Source of the DNA: Candidatus Uhrbacteria bacterium
GTDB taxonomy: Bacteria; Patescibacteriota; Patescibacteriia; UBA9934
Length of the DNA stretch: 37,533 bases
Direction of reading: 5' to 3'
Assembly: GCA_943350635.1 (NCBI GenBank)
Contig: CALRAI010000007.1
Coordinates: 1-37,533 of the forward strand
Position numbers and translations under genes: made by a program. The notes below the pieces were generated by a model. It saw only the letters and a program-made list of their open reading frames with translations. It did not search any database and was not told where the DNA came from. This document shows, piece by piece, positions 1-8,757 of the stretch; positions within the stretch are counted from its first letter, which is position 1; every line of letters starts with the position of its first letter.

Positions 1-3
1 TTC

Positions 4-555
4 ATGCCGAATTTACAGCACTTTTTGCCACCATGGGCCAACGAGGAAAAGCGTATTTTGAACGGTCTTATTGAAATTACCGCCGGAGGCATTAACAAAT
101 ACGAGTTTATTACGGAAACGGGACACCTGAAGTTGGATCGTGTCGGATATTCATCACTTGCTCGTCCTTCAACGTACGGATTGGTTCCGCAAACCTGGGA
201 TCAAGACAACGACATGCTCGACATTATGGTTGCGCAGGTTACTGAGCCGCTGCTCCCAGGATCATTGGCCGAAGTTCGCGTGATCGGTATCATGAAGTTT
301 GAAGACGGGGGAGAGATCGATGACAAGATTATTTGTGTTTTGGCCGACGATAAACGCGTTGATCACATCACGTCGTACAAGGACCTCGGTCCACATTGGG
401 AAAAGGAAACCGCACACTACTTTGAATTCTATAAGCACTTGAAGAAGCCAGGAACATGCAAGGTGTTGGGATTTTTTGAAGCGGACGAAGCGGTGAAGGT
501 TATCGGTGAGTGTATCGAGCGATATCGAACGGAGATTCTTCCGAAGATTCAATAA
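4..555 (+). CDS. ppa: Inorganic pyrophosphatase, family I
   Basis: Soluble cytoplasmic enzyme that hydrolyses pyrophosphate to two phosphates and so drives biosynthetic reactions forward. The 183-residue product has the usual family I length. Seen in the sequence: the NKYE segment (31-34), the DRVGYSS strand (45-51), the metal-binding aspartates D68, D70 and D73 in the loop DNDMLD, the acidic stretch around D101-D107, and the YK pair at 143-144. Two positions are unusual: the family normally has D-G-D-P-L-D and a Tyr-Pro before the NYG segment, while here the loop is DNDMLD and the residue before Pro55 is Arg54. The ATG at 4 gives a normal N-terminus, but a start to the left of the window cannot be excluded. 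The gene is followed by a hairpin terminator. Function is confident from the overall pattern. Confidence 0.93.
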   Translation: MPNLQHFLPPWANEEKRILNGLIEITAGGINKYEFITETGHLKLDRVGYSSLARPSTYGLVPQTWDQDNDMLDIMVAQVTEPLLPGSLAEVRVIGIMKFEDGGEIDDKIICVLADDKRVDHITSYKDLGPHWEKETAHYFEFYKHLKKPGTCKVLGFFEADEAVKVIGECIERYRTEILPKIQ

Positions 556-569
556 GAATAAAAAGCATG

Positions 570-600
570 AACGGCGCCTTCTCTCGAGGGCGCCGTTTGT
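570..600 (+). terminator. Intrinsic terminator after ppa
   Basis: A perfect 9-bp GC-rich stem (AACGGCGCC at 570-578 with GGCGCCGTT at 589-597) encloses a 10-nt loop and lies 15 nt after the ppa stop. The following T-run is short (TTTGT), so it may be weak, but its position fits the end of the ppa transcript. Confidence 0.75.
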
Positions 601-1228
601 GGTGAGGTCCACTGGAACATCGGATTCTTGGATTTGGGTGGGAGGACGGGACAAATGACGGTAATTGCTTACGACATTTGGAGTTGACGATCGTTTTGCT
701 GAGAGTGGGGGTATGCGTTCTTAAAACAGGGGTTCTGCTAATGCGAATGTTTCGCAGTAAGAAATCGATCGTGGGTTCTAGTGACGAGTGTAGCTATCGA
801 TAGTCCCTTCTACGATCGGCGTTTGCGCACTGCGATGTTCACGATCGATTATGACCAATTTCACGATTGTGCCACCTTCCAGGTGCCATGTTTTTTTTAC
901 CTCATTTTCGATAGGTGCTCGTTGAAATCACAATAGCCGATAGTCGCAACAAACCACAAGAAACCCGATCCCTTATCCCATTCTAACCAAATCCAAGAAT
1001 CTCTTCAGAATCTCCCTATCTCGTCCTAATCTAAAGAATCACTTTCACGTATACCGGACTGGTGGCTCGGGTACATTGTTCTGCACTCCGCGCGAATCCC
1101 TCACGCTGCGACGGTTCGCTGTGCTCACCTGCAGCTGTAGGGCGCGTGCTCGTTGGAACAATGTGCCCTCGCGCCACTGGCGTCCGGGAGTCTCGCTCTC
1201 ACAACCTAATCCAAGAATCCCTTCAGGT
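601..1228. other. Non-coding region with short repeats
   Basis: No convincing gene is seen here. A 15-bp motif, GATTCTTGGATTTGG, occurs at 623-637; its exact reverse complement is at 987-1001, and two weaker copies in the same orientation as the latter lie at about 1026-1046 and 1205-1226. A small hairpin (TGCGAA/TTCGCA) is at 742-756. A short stem (CACCT/AGGTG, 873-885) followed by eight T residues at 891-898 could end a small plus-strand transcript. The 135-bp hairpin element at 1053-1188 is listed separately. I could not match this region to a known RNA family. Confidence 0.5.
1053..1188. repeat. Dispersed hairpin element, copy 1
   Basis: About 136 bp, closely matching 26761-26895 along its whole length with scattered substitutions and small indels. 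Both copies end in inverted CCGGAC / GTCCGG arms. Further inside, GTACATTGTTC (1071-1081) pairs with GAACAATGTGC (1156-1166), with one G-T wobble, so the element can fold into one long imperfect hairpin. It carries no transposase. It could be a MITE, a REP-like sequence or a structured RNA. Confidence 0.75.
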
Positions 1229-1927
1229 TCATTTTGAATTCGCTTGATATTCCTCTCTAGCCTTCAACATAAACGGAATTTTGCGTAGGGCAGCTTTCGT
1301 CTTCGAGAAAAAGTTGATGCGATCAAGCGCGCCGTTGAGCCATCCTGTGGTAATGCAAAAGTATCGCGTATACGGTGCGGTGTGATGAATCCTATGGTGT
1401 TTTGGTGAAAGGATGCATCGATATCTCTGAAGAATACGAATGTACCGTGGAGCGTTTTTCATGTGCGCCCATTTATGAAATTGGTTTGTGGCAAGCACGC
1501 CAAGAACGAGAAAATACAATGTGCCAAACACAAAGCCCATCAATGCCGAAGTAAAAGCAAATTTCGCAAGAATGTGCGTCATGATCATCATCACGGGGAT
1601 TGATACTAGGCAATTGTGCCCGTTCGTTTCCACGAAATCATGATGCGTAATCGCTTCCGGTTCTACGTGATGTTCGCGGAAGGGAAAGATGAATGCCGGA
1701 CCAAAAAACGGCGTGGAAGCATCGCCAAACGTATCCCCAAGAAAGTGCACAAAGCCCGAAAGGAAGTCGGCAAGGAGATATCCCACCAATGCCACAAGTG
1801 CAATGCCAACAACGCCAATGGTCGGAGCGATGTGCACAAGGTCGAGGGTAATCAAGACGAGATAGAACGCGAATATCGCAATGCTCACAATATTCAGTGT
1901 GCGAAGATGTGCTGGCTGCTCTCGCAT
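1229..1927 (-). CDS. CarF/TMEM189 (Kua)-type lipid desaturase
   Basis: Predicted integral-membrane di-iron desaturase of the lipid desaturase domain family that includes plasmanylethanolamine desaturase (TMEM189/PEDS1) and bacterial CarF, which make the vinyl-ether bond of plasmalogens. The 232-residue product has hydrophobic helices near 11-30, 36-60, 108-128 and 130-147, and the family's histidine clusters: H61 in DFLSGFVHFLGD, HH at 86-87, HH at 95-96, H104, H151 and H155 in QFHKWAH, and the doublets 177-178 and 181-182 in SPKHHRIHH. The ATG at 1927 leaves one base after the clpB stop; a TTG at 1936 would overlap clpB by 8 bases. It probably shares the clpB transcript. Family membership is confident; the substrate is inferred, and CPR bacteria are not known to make plasmalogens. 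Confidence 0.8.
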   Translation of the reverse strand: MREQPAHLRTLNIVSIAIFAFYLVLITLDLVHIAPTIGVVGIALVALVGYLLADFLSGFVHFLGDTFGDASTPFFGPAFIFPFREHHVEPEAITHHDFVETNGHNCLVSIPVMMIMTHILAKFAFTSALMGFVFGTLYFLVLGVLATNQFHKWAHMKNAPRYIRILQRYRCILSPKHHRIHHTAPYTRYFCITTGWLNGALDRINFFSKTKAALRKIPFMLKAREEYQANSK

Positions 1928-1928
1928 A

Positions 1929-4544
1929 TTACACAAAAACTATCGTATCTTTTTTCACATCCACGATAACCGACGAGTCAATCGCGACAGATCCCTTCAC
2001 GATTTCGAGCGCAAGCGGATCAAGAATTTTTGATTGAATCACGCGCTTCAGTGGACGAGCTCCGTACAACGGATCGTAACCGTTGTCGGCAATATATTTC
2101 TTTGTTCGTGCCGTAAATTGTACCGCAATATTGCGTGCATCCTTCAGGCGATTCGTCACAAGCGCGAGCTGAAGATCCACGATCGCAGCGATATGTTCTT
2201 TTGCGAGTGCGTGGAACACGATAGTTTCATCGATGCGATTCAGGAACTCTGGACGGAAATGATCGCGCAAGAGTTCAAGAACTTTTTCCTGCGTTGCATT
2301 AATTTTTTCTTCGCCACTTTCGATAAAGCCGATCTTTCGACCACTGTTCAAGATGACGTCGCTACCAATATTGCTCGTCATGATGATGATGGTATTTTTG
2401 AAATTGACGGTACGGCCTTTTGCGTCCGTCAGTCTGCCGTCGTCAAGAATTTGCAACAGCATGTTGAACACATCAGGATGCGCCTTTTCAATCTCATCAA
2501 GAAGCACTACGGAATACGGGTGCTTTCGGATCTTCTCGGAAAGCTGACCACCTTCCTCGTAGCCGATGTATCCCGGTGGGGAGCCGACCATTTTGCTGAC
2601 GCTGTGCTTTTCCATGTACTCGCTCATATCCAAACGCACGAGTGCTTTCTCGTCGTTGAACATAAACGTTGCAAGCGCACGAGCAAGTTCTGTTTTTCCT
2701 ACTCCGGTTGGACCAAGAAAGATAAACGAACCAATCGGTCGTTTTTCTTCGGACAATCCTGCACGTGATCGACGCAGCGCATTGCTGACGGCGGTGATTG
2801 CTTCGCCTTGACCAACAACGTGTTTACGAAGCTCGTCCTCCATGCGCGAAAGTTTCACCATGTCGCTTTCCAACATTTTGCTTACGGGAATATGTGTCCA
2901 TCTGCCAACAACAGCGGCAATATCTTCTTCGGCAATAACTTCCTTGAGCAGTCCGCGTTCCGTTTGGAATTGCTTCAACTCATTATCTTTTTCAGCAAGC
3001 TCATCTCGTTTTTGCGGAAGCTCGCTGTATCGAATTTCGGCAACGCGCTCCAAGTTTCCTCTACGTTCCTCATATTCGGCCTCATTCGTGAGCGTATCAA
3101 TTGCACCCTTGAGTTCACGAATGGACGCGATAAGATTTTTTTCATTTGTCCAACGGAGCGCGAGCTCCGACGACTGTTCCTTGCTGTCTGCAATGGATTT
3201 TTCTATTTCCTTCAATCGTTCTTTCGATGCACGATCGTCTTCTTTAAGAAGTGCCTGACGTTCAATTTGTAAACGCATTTCTTCTCGCGTCATGCGATCC
3301 AGTTCTTCCGGCATGGAGTCGATCTGCAAGCGTAGTCCTGCCGCCGCTTCATCAATGAGGTCGATTGCTTTGTCGGGCAATTGACGATCGGGAATATACC
3401 GAGCCGAAAGGGTGACTGCAGCAACAATCGCGTTATCAGAAATTCGTACACCGTGATGAATTTCGTAGCGTTCTTTGATGCCACGAAGAATCGCAATCGC
3501 ATCGTCGACTGACGGTTCCTCAACCATAATCGGCTGAAAACGACGTTCAAGCGCTTGATCCTTCTCAATATGACGCTGATATTCCTTGGTGGTGGTAGCG
3601 CCAACAACACGCAGCTCACCGCGCGCCAACGCTGGCTTGAGTAAATTGCTCGCATCCATGGGGGACTCATCGCCTTTGCCGGCACCAACTAACATATGGA
3701 GCTCGTCAATGAAGAGAATGTATTTTCCATCGGACTGCGAGACTTCCTTCATCACCGCCTTCAAACGTTCCTCAAATTCACCGCGAAATTTTGTTCCAGC
3801 AATAAGAGAACCAAGATCGAGCGAAACGACCTCCTTGTTCTTCAAGGTCTCTGGAACATCGCCGGCGACAATGCGAATCGCTAAACCCTCAACGATCGCC
3901 GTTTTTCCCACACCAGCTTCACCAATCAGTACGGGATTATTTTTAGTGCGACGAGAAAGCACCTGCATGACGCGTCGGATTTCCTCGTCACGACCAACAA
4001 CGGGATCCAGTTTTCCATGACGAGCACGATCGGTCAGATTCATGCTGTATTTTTCGATGGCTTGGTATTTTGTTTCAGGATTCTGGGAGTCCACACGCTG
4101 ACTGCCGCGAAGGTCCTTTAATGCTGCGAGGATTGATTCTTCAGTAACTGCGTGTTCGGCGAGCATGGCAGCAATAGGCCGATCGACGAGAAGGCCAAGA
4201 AGAAGATGCTCCGTAGAAATATATTCATCGCCGAAGTGTTTCGATCGCTTTGCCGAATCCTGGAGCACGTTCGCAAGGGAAGGGGTGAGAATAATCTGTC
4301 CAATACCGCCGCGGTCACCGGCATGCTTCGGTAGCGCGTCGCACATACGATCGATGTCCCCGAGCAATGCTGGAAGGCTCGTGGCCATTTTCTGAAATAT
4401 CGTCACCACAAAGCCACCTTCCTGACGAGCAAGTGCAGCCAAAAGATGAATCGGTTCCACGCCGTGCTGACCGTTTTCCTCCGAAAAAGACTGCGCGTTT
4501 TGAATCGCTTCTTGAGATTTACTCGTAAAGTTGTTCGGGATCAT
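1929..4544 (-). CDS. clpB: ATP-dependent disaggregase ClpB
   Basis: Hexameric AAA+ chaperone that rescues aggregated proteins together with DnaK. The 871-residue protein has the full ClpB layout: an N-terminal Clp repeat domain (1-145), a first AAA+ module with Walker A GEAGVGKT (208-215) and Walker B ILFIDE (276-281), a coiled-coil middle domain (about 405-525), and a second AAA+ module with Walker A GPTGVGKT (611-618), pore loop GYIGYEEGG (658-666) and Walker B VVLLDE. The middle domain distinguishes it from ClpA and ClpC. The ATG at 4544 starts the canonical N-terminus. It is transcribed from a promoter overlapped by a CIRCE operator, so it is probably repressed by HrcA and heat-induced. 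The desaturase gene follows one base after its stop. Confidence 0.97.
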   Translation of the reverse strand: MIPNNFTSKSQEAIQNAQSFSEENGQHGVEPIHLLAALARQEGGFVVTIFQKMATSLPALLGDIDRMCDALPKHAGDRGGIGQIILTPSLANVLQDSAKRSKHFGDEYISTEHLLLGLLVDRPIAAMLAEHAVTEESILAALKDLRGSQRVDSQNPETKYQAIEKYSMNLTDRARHGKLDPVVGRDEEIRRVMQVLSRRTKNNPVLIGEAGVGKTAIVEGLAIRIVAGDVPETLKNKEVVSLDLGSLIAGTKFRGEFEERLKAVMKEVSQSDGKYILFIDELHMLVGAGKGDESPMDASNLLKPALARGELRVVGATTTKEYQRHIEKDQALERRFQPIMVEEPSVDDAIAILRGIKERYEIHHGVRISDNAIVAAVTLSARYIPDRQLPDKAIDLIDEAAAGLRLQIDSMPEELDRMTREEMRLQIERQALLKEDDRASKERLKEIEKSIADSKEQSSELALRWTNEKNLIASIRELKGAIDTLTNEAEYEERRGNLERVAEIRYSELPQKRDELAEKDNELKQFQTERGLLKEVIAEEDIAAVVGRWTHIPVSKMLESDMVKLSRMEDELRKHVVGQGEAITAVSNALRRSRAGLSEEKRPIGSFIFLGPTGVGKTELARALATFMFNDEKALVRLDMSEYMEKHSVSKMVGSPPGYIGYEEGGQLSEKIRKHPYSVVLLDEIEKAHPDVFNMLLQILDDGRLTDAKGRTVNFKNTIIIMTSNIGSDVILNSGRKIGFIESGEEKINATQEKVLELLRDHFRPEFLNRIDETIVFHALAKEHIAAIVDLQLALVTNRLKDARNIAVQFTARTKKYIADNGYDPLYGARPLKRVIQSKILDPLALEIVKGSVAIDSSVIVDVKKDTIVFV

Positions 4545-4560
4545 AGGGAAAAAACAACAA

Positions 4561-4587
4561 TTAGCACTCTCAAGTATAGAGTGCTAA
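4561..4587 (-). promoter_or_regulatory. CIRCE operator (HrcA site)
   Basis: TTAGCACTC (4561-4569), nine bases, then GAGTGCTAA (4579-4587): an exact match to the CIRCE consensus bound by the heat-shock repressor HrcA. It overlaps the -10 box of the clpB promoter and lies 16 bases before the clpB start, so binding would block RNA polymerase. Confidence 0.95.
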
Positions 4588-4601
4588 TTTCGAAAAGTCA
4601 A
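4573..4601 (-). promoter_or_regulatory. Sigma-70-type promoter of clpB
   Basis: On the minus strand, TTGACT (-35, 4596-4601) is followed by exactly 17 bases and TATACT (-10, 4573-4578). The -10 box falls in the spacer of the CIRCE operator. The predicted start of transcription is near 4566, about 20 bases before the clpB ATG. Confidence 0.85.
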
Positions 4602-4651
4602 AGGGGGAAGTTATTCACAGGAGAGGAATTTTATGCTAACATTTGCGCATT

Positions 4652-5083
4652 ATGATCAAATTTCGCCATGCGTTCGGTGCGATAGGTGCAGTGCTTGTGG
4701 TGCATGCCTTTGCGTTAGGGTTTGATTGGTACCGCGCTATATATTGGTTCGACATCCCCATGCACTACTTTGGGGGATTCGCAATTGCGATTTTGGCCTT
4801 TGCATTGTGGAATTGGATCATGTCGCATATTGAAATACAGTCACGAGGAAAAAAATCGAATCCTTACGCAACGCTTGTTCTGCAGGCAGTGTTTGTGTTG
4901 GGATTCGTAATGATTATTGGTGTGGCGTGGGAATGGTACGAGTTTTTGTGTGACCAATACGCAACCATAATCGTGCGTGAATTCGGATTTGCACAAATGG
5001 GAATCTCGGACACCATGGACGACCTTGTCAACGACACTCTTGGAGCAATAACCGCATTCATTCTCTGGAGAAACCGATCATAA
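4652..5083 (+). CDS. Small polytopic membrane protein, DUF2238-like
   Basis: A 143-residue hydrophobic protein with about four predicted transmembrane helices (roughly 5-25, 32-55, 70-93, 120-138). Conserved-looking motifs are FDIPMHYFGG near residue 30, a WEWYEF segment after the third helix, and DTMDDLVNDTLGA before the last helix. The pattern of acidic and aromatic residues at membrane edges resembles the DUF2238/YjdF group, whose role is unknown. The ATG at 4652 was chosen over an in-frame TTG at 4643; an in-frame stop at 4637 excludes earlier starts. The good Shine-Dalgarno sequence upstream (4619-4626) is instead placed for an out-of-frame ATG at 4633. It is divergent from clpB and heads a co-directional group with the glycosyltransferase gene 2 bases downstream. 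Confidence 0.7.
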   Translation: MIKFRHAFGAIGAVLVVHAFALGFDWYRAIYWFDIPMHYFGGFAIAILAFALWNWIMSHIEIQSRGKKSNPYATLVLQAVFVLGFVMIIGVAWEWYEFLCDQYATIIVREFGFAQMGISDTMDDLVNDTLGAITAFILWRNRS

Positions 5084-5085
5084 GT

Positions 5086-5913
5086 ATGCGATCGTTTCCT
5101 GTGCTTGGCGTTCGACTCGACGATCTTACGAACGAGGAGCTTCACGATCGATTGCTTGGGTTCCTGAATAGCGACCGACCAAATATTCTGGTGACGCCAA
5201 ATCCGGAGTTTCTTTTGACGGCGCAACACGACACGACATTCAGAGATATTCTCAACACGAGCGATCTGGCGCTGCCCGACGGGGTAGCGTTGCAATTTGC
5301 GGTTGCGGCACTGCACGGCGTTCACGGCCTGCATCGACATACTGGAGTAGACGTGTTGCCCGAACTGGCAAAAATCTGTCGTGATCAGAACATCCCGTTG
5401 GTGTTGTTGGGTGCGACTGATATTATTTTGGCTTCAGTAAAACTGCGTTTTGCGACACTAGCAGAAGGGATTTCCATCATAACGCTCAACCCGGGAATCA
5501 TTGAGGTCGTGAATCCTAGACTTTCGCTCGATATTCTTTCGCAGCTTCGGCAGGTTGGTCGATGTGCTGTTGCTATTGCGCTTGGTCAAAGCGGAGGCCC
5601 ATCGCAAGGGAAGCAAGAAAAGGTCGCTGCTCAAATTGCACAAGAAGTTCCAGACGCTCGAATCGTCATCGGGGTAGGAGGAGCGCTCGACATGATTGCG
5701 GGAACTGTTCCTCGAGCGCCGAAGGTTTTTCGTCGGTTGGGGATGGAGTGGTTGTGGCGTTTGTGTGTGGAACCGTGGCGATATTCCCGAATATTCCGTG
5801 CAGTGATCGTCTTCCCACTAGTGGTGTTTCGCGGTACGATCACACAGGGCCGATGGTTTTCTGCTCTGATCGATGTTGCCATTGCACTCAAATATCATTT
5901 CTTTTCTCGATAA
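5086..5913 (+). CDS. WecG/TagA/CpsF-family glycosyltransferase
   Basis: GT26-family enzyme that transfers N-acetylmannosamine or a related sugar to a lipid-linked acceptor during cell-surface polysaccharide or teichoic acid synthesis. The 275-residue protein shows the family's TPNPEF segment (37-42), the PDG motif with the proposed catalytic aspartate D65, HRHTGVDV (83-90), and the C-terminal GVGGALDMIAGTVPRAP segment followed by the conserved EWLWRL and EPWR residues. The C-terminal hydrophobic stretch, near residues 233-250, may associate with the membrane. It starts 2 bases after the preceding membrane protein and ends 6 bases before gltX, so the genes are probably co-transcribed. The family is clear; the exact sugar cannot be told from sequence. 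Confidence 0.9.
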   Translation: MRSFPVLGVRLDDLTNEELHDRLLGFLNSDRPNILVTPNPEFLLTAQHDTTFRDILNTSDLALPDGVALQFAVAALHGVHGLHRHTGVDVLPELAKICRDQNIPLVLLGATDIILASVKLRFATLAEGISIITLNPGIIEVVNPRLSLDILSQLRQVGRCAVAIALGQSGGPSQGKQEKVAAQIAQEVPDARIVIGVGGALDMIAGTVPRAPKVFRRLGMEWLWRLCVEPWRYSRIFRAVIVFPLVVFRGTITQGRWFSALIDVAIALKYHFFSR

Positions 5914-5919
5914 TCTTCT

Positions 5920-7383
5920 ATGACTGCTGTCCGTACACGAATTGCGCCGTCGCCCACAGGAAAAATGCACATTGGTACGTTGCGCACAGCGTTGTTTGAT
6001 TATTTTTTAAGCAAACAGAATAATGGGCAATTTATCATTCGCATTGAAGATACAGATCAAGAGCGATTAGTGCCTGGCGCTGTGGAGAATTTGCTAGAGA
6101 TGTTTCATTCGGTACATATTCCGCACGACGAAGGTCCATTCCTCCAACCGGATGGATCGATGATAGAAAAGGGTGGGTACGGACCATATGTGCAATCGCA
6201 GCGCCTTGATTTATATAACAAGTATGCGAACGAACTTGTAGAGAAGGGGTGTGCGTATCCATGCTTTTGTTCCACAGAGCGGCTCGACGAAATGCGGAAG
6301 GCACAAATTGCGGTGAAGCAGACCACAAAATACGATCGAAAATGTTTGTCGCTTACTGCTGAGGAGGCGCGGGAAAGAATTGAGGCCGGCGAAAGCCATG
6401 TGATTCGTATTAAGGTCCCCGAGGGAAAAACAGAATTCGACGATGCGATTCGCGGCCATGTGGTGTTCGACCATCGCGAAGTCGACGACTGTATCATTAT
6501 GAAGTCGGACGGATTCCCAACGTACTATCTCGCGTGTGTCGTCGACGATTATCTGATGAAAATTTCCCACGTTCTCCGCGGAGAAGAGTGGATTTCGTCC
6601 ACGCCAAAGTCGCTTATTTTGTGTGCGATGTTTGAGTGGGAAGCGCCAATTTTCGCCCATGTTCCTTTGCTTCTTGGCCCAGATAAGAAGAAGCTTTCAA
6701 AACGAACAGGGGACACGGCGGTAGAGGAATACTTTGTTCACGGATATTTGGCAGAAGCACTCATAAATTTTGTGGGAACGCTGGGATTCAATCCTTCCGC
6801 GGATCGGGAGATCTTTACGATAGACGAGCTGATCCAATCATTCGATTTGAGTAAAGTAAATTCCGGTGGAGCAATTCTCAACATGGAGAAACTGGACTGG
6901 ATGAACAAACAATATCTGATGTCGCTTCAAGTGGAAGATATTATTCGCCGCGTAAAACCTTTCTTGAAGGTGCCAATGAACGACGTGGTAGAAAGGGCTG
7001 TGGGTATTGAGCGCTCTCGCGTTGCTCGACTCACAGAGTTTGACGATGCGGTAAAGCCATACCTTTTCCTAGCAGAATACGATCCAAAAATTCTGGTATG
7101 GAAAAAGGCCGACGTTGCAGACGCTATTGCGCAGCTAACTCGTATGGAATTGCTCGTTGCAGCACTCTCAGAAGAGTCCTGTGCATCAATTGCTCTCCTC
7201 GAGGCGGCAATAAAGGAGTATATTACTCGGGAAGGATTGCAGAATGGAAATGTGTTGTGGCCGCTCCGTGTGGCGCTTTCGGGTCAGGAGAAGTCTGCAA
7301 CACCATTCGAAACACTGTGGGTATTGGGAAAAGAAGAATCTCTGCGGCGAATACAGGTTGCCATCGCGCTGCTCAAAACATAA
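5920..7383 (+). CDS. gltX: Glutamyl-tRNA synthetase
   Basis: Class I aminoacyl-tRNA synthetase that charges tRNA(Glu), and in organisms without GlnRS also tRNA(Gln), with glutamate. The 487-residue length is typical. Seen: the APSPTGKMHIGT signature with HIGT at 17-20, the zinc-region cysteines in AYPCFCS (C115, C117), the GFPTYYLACVVDD segment (198-210), and the KLSKR loop at 258-262. The ATG at 5920 immediately precedes the catalytic fold. The gene sits between the glycosyltransferase and the M23 peptidase on the same strand with short gaps of 6 and 10 bases. No odd feature was noticed. Confidence 0.97.
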   Translation: MTAVRTRIAPSPTGKMHIGTLRTALFDYFLSKQNNGQFIIRIEDTDQERLVPGAVENLLEMFHSVHIPHDEGPFLQPDGSMIEKGGYGPYVQSQRLDLYNKYANELVEKGCAYPCFCSTERLDEMRKAQIAVKQTTKYDRKCLSLTAEEARERIEAGESHVIRIKVPEGKTEFDDAIRGHVVFDHREVDDCIIMKSDGFPTYYLACVVDDYLMKISHVLRGEEWISSTPKSLILCAMFEWEAPIFAHVPLLLGPDKKKLSKRTGDTAVEEYFVHGYLAEALINFVGTLGFNPSADREIFTIDELIQSFDLSKVNSGGAILNMEKLDWMNKQYLMSLQVEDIIRRVKPFLKVPMNDVVERAVGIERSRVARLTEFDDAVKPYLFLAEYDPKILVWKKADVADAIAQLTRMELLVAALSEESCASIALLEAAIKEYITREGLQNGNVLWPLRVALSGQEKSATPFETLWVLGKEESLRRIQVAIALLKT

Positions 7384-7393
7384 CACTCGGCCT

Positions 7394-8605
7394 ATGGAGG
7401 GGAGGGGAGTACACATACTCATCGCAGTGATGGTGTTTGCGGGCACGGTGTTTTGCGTTCCCCAATTGGCCCATGCGGAGTCTGGCTCTGATCTTGTGCA
7501 GCTCCGACAATCAATAGCGGAAAAAAAGGCGGCAATCGCATCGCTGAATTCGCAACTTGCTTCGTATAAGTCAAAAATTCAAGGATTGGCGGGGAAGGCG
7601 GCTTCTCTGGAAAATGACATTGCGATGCTGGAAAACGAAACCGCCATGGCGGAGTTGGACATTGCCTCCACACAAAATACGATCGATCAGAAAAATCTTG
7701 AACTTCGCATTATCGATGGGCAGATGAAAGATATTCAAGACGAACTCGCAAAACGTCGTGCAATGCTGGCTGATTTATTGTTCGCGTTGAATAAGAACGA
7801 CGATCAAGGTGTGCTGGAAATGGTGCTTTCTTCGGGAAATATTTCCGATGTATTCGAGGCTGCGCAACAACTAGAAAGCGTGAACGATGAGATGCGCTCG
7901 GCATTGGAGGCAACACGAGTTACGCAAACGAGCCTGGCGCACAGGCAAATGTTACACCAAAAGAAGATAGACGAACTCGCGTCGTCTGTTTCGTTGCTGC
8001 AAGAGAAGGCCGAGAATCTTGATACACACAAAAATGCGAAACTTGTGCTTGCGGAGGCCACAAAGGACTCAGAGAACGAGTATCGTACGCTGATGAGCGA
8101 ATTACGATCGGAACAGCGCTCTATTACAAGCGACGTCACAAGCCTGCAGGATTCGCTTCAGCAAAAACTTGCCGCAGCCGATGGGCAATCGTCGGGTACG
8201 ACGAACATTACCTGGCCGGTTCATGGAGTTATAACCACATTATTTCACGACCCTACTTTTCCGTTCCGAAACCTTTTTGAACACTCTGGACTTGATATCG
8301 CCGTTCCGCAGGGAACTGCCATCGAGTCTGCAGCGCCGGGATACGTTGCACGTGTGTACAAGGGTCAGCAATACGGCTATTACGTGTTGATCATTCACGC
8401 AAATGGTTTTGCGACACTCTACGCACACATGTCTCGTATCGATGTTGAATTGGACCAGTATGTTGCGCGTGGTCAAGTCATTGGACTTTCCGGCGGACGA
8501 CCAGGAAGCCTTGGAGCGGGTTTCTCAACAGGACCGCACGTACACTTTGAAGTGCGACTGAATGGTATTCCTGTAAATCCAGGGTTGTACCTACCGGGCG
8601 AATAG
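7394..8605 (+). CDS. Secreted M23 peptidase with coiled-coil domain (EnvC/PcsB-like)
   Basis: Predicted exported murein hydrolase or hydrolase activator of 403 residues. The N-terminus is a signal peptide with a hydrophobic core and a likely cleavage after AHA, near residue 28. A long coiled coil follows (about 32-265), rich in heptads and broken near the middle. The C-terminal LytM/M23 domain starts at about 275 with WPVHGVITTLF and keeps the zinc motifs HSGLD (HxxxD) and HVHFE (HxH), so it may be catalytically active. The layout matches EnvC and PcsB, which are controlled by the FtsEX complex at division; no ftsEX is in this window. A purine-rich GGAGGGGAGG run at 7397-7406 lies inside the chosen start, so a GTG at 7427 or ATG at 7430 is possible, but either would shorten the signal peptide. 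Confidence 0.88.
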   Translation: MEGRGVHILIAVMVFAGTVFCVPQLAHAESGSDLVQLRQSIAEKKAAIASLNSQLASYKSKIQGLAGKAASLENDIAMLENETAMAELDIASTQNTIDQKNLELRIIDGQMKDIQDELAKRRAMLADLLFALNKNDDQGVLEMVLSSGNISDVFEAAQQLESVNDEMRSALEATRVTQTSLAHRQMLHQKKIDELASSVSLLQEKAENLDTHKNAKLVLAEATKDSENEYRTLMSELRSEQRSITSDVTSLQDSLQQKLAAADGQSSGTTNITWPVHGVITTLFHDPTFPFRNLFEHSGLDIAVPQGTAIESAAPGYVARVYKGQQYGYYVLIIHANGFATLYAHMSRIDVELDQYVARGQVIGLSGGRPGSLGAGFSTGPHVHFEVRLNGIPVNPGLYLPGE

Positions 8606-8614
8606 CGTAAGAAG

Positions 8615-8645
8615 CAAATGAGGTCACCGGTGCACGATTCATTTG
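8615..8645 (+). terminator. Possible hairpin after the M23 peptidase gene
   Basis: CAAATGA (8615-8621) and TCATTTG (8639-8645) form a 7-bp stem around a loop containing the palindrome ACCGGT. It lies 10 bases after the gltX-M23 transcript's last stop. There is no T-run, so a classical intrinsic terminator is not shown. Confidence 0.35.
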
Positions 8646-8757
8646 ATATTAGAGGTAGTTAGATGGGTCAGTTTTAACCTAGGGCGTTTAAATGCGTCGT
8701 TTGAAATACAGGATTTGTCGTAAGAGTCTCAGCAGACTACGTAACGCAAAAGCAGGA

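Noticed and set aside
1062-1247. Reading frame through the hairpin element, with a related one in copy 2
   Set aside because: The two frames share a start (LVARVH.SALRANP) but diverge after indels; the similarity is explained by the DNA repeat.
2034-3272. Long reading frames on the plus strand opposite clpB
   Set aside because: They are antisense shadows of a strongly conserved gene and match no family.
4611-4619. TTATTCACA, a match to the DnaA-box consensus
   Set aside because: A single box without a cluster, AT-rich region or dnaA nearby does not indicate an origin.
7244-7393. Upstream extension of the M23 peptidase into gltX
   Set aside because: It overlaps conserved gltX codons and would put the signal peptide inside the protein.
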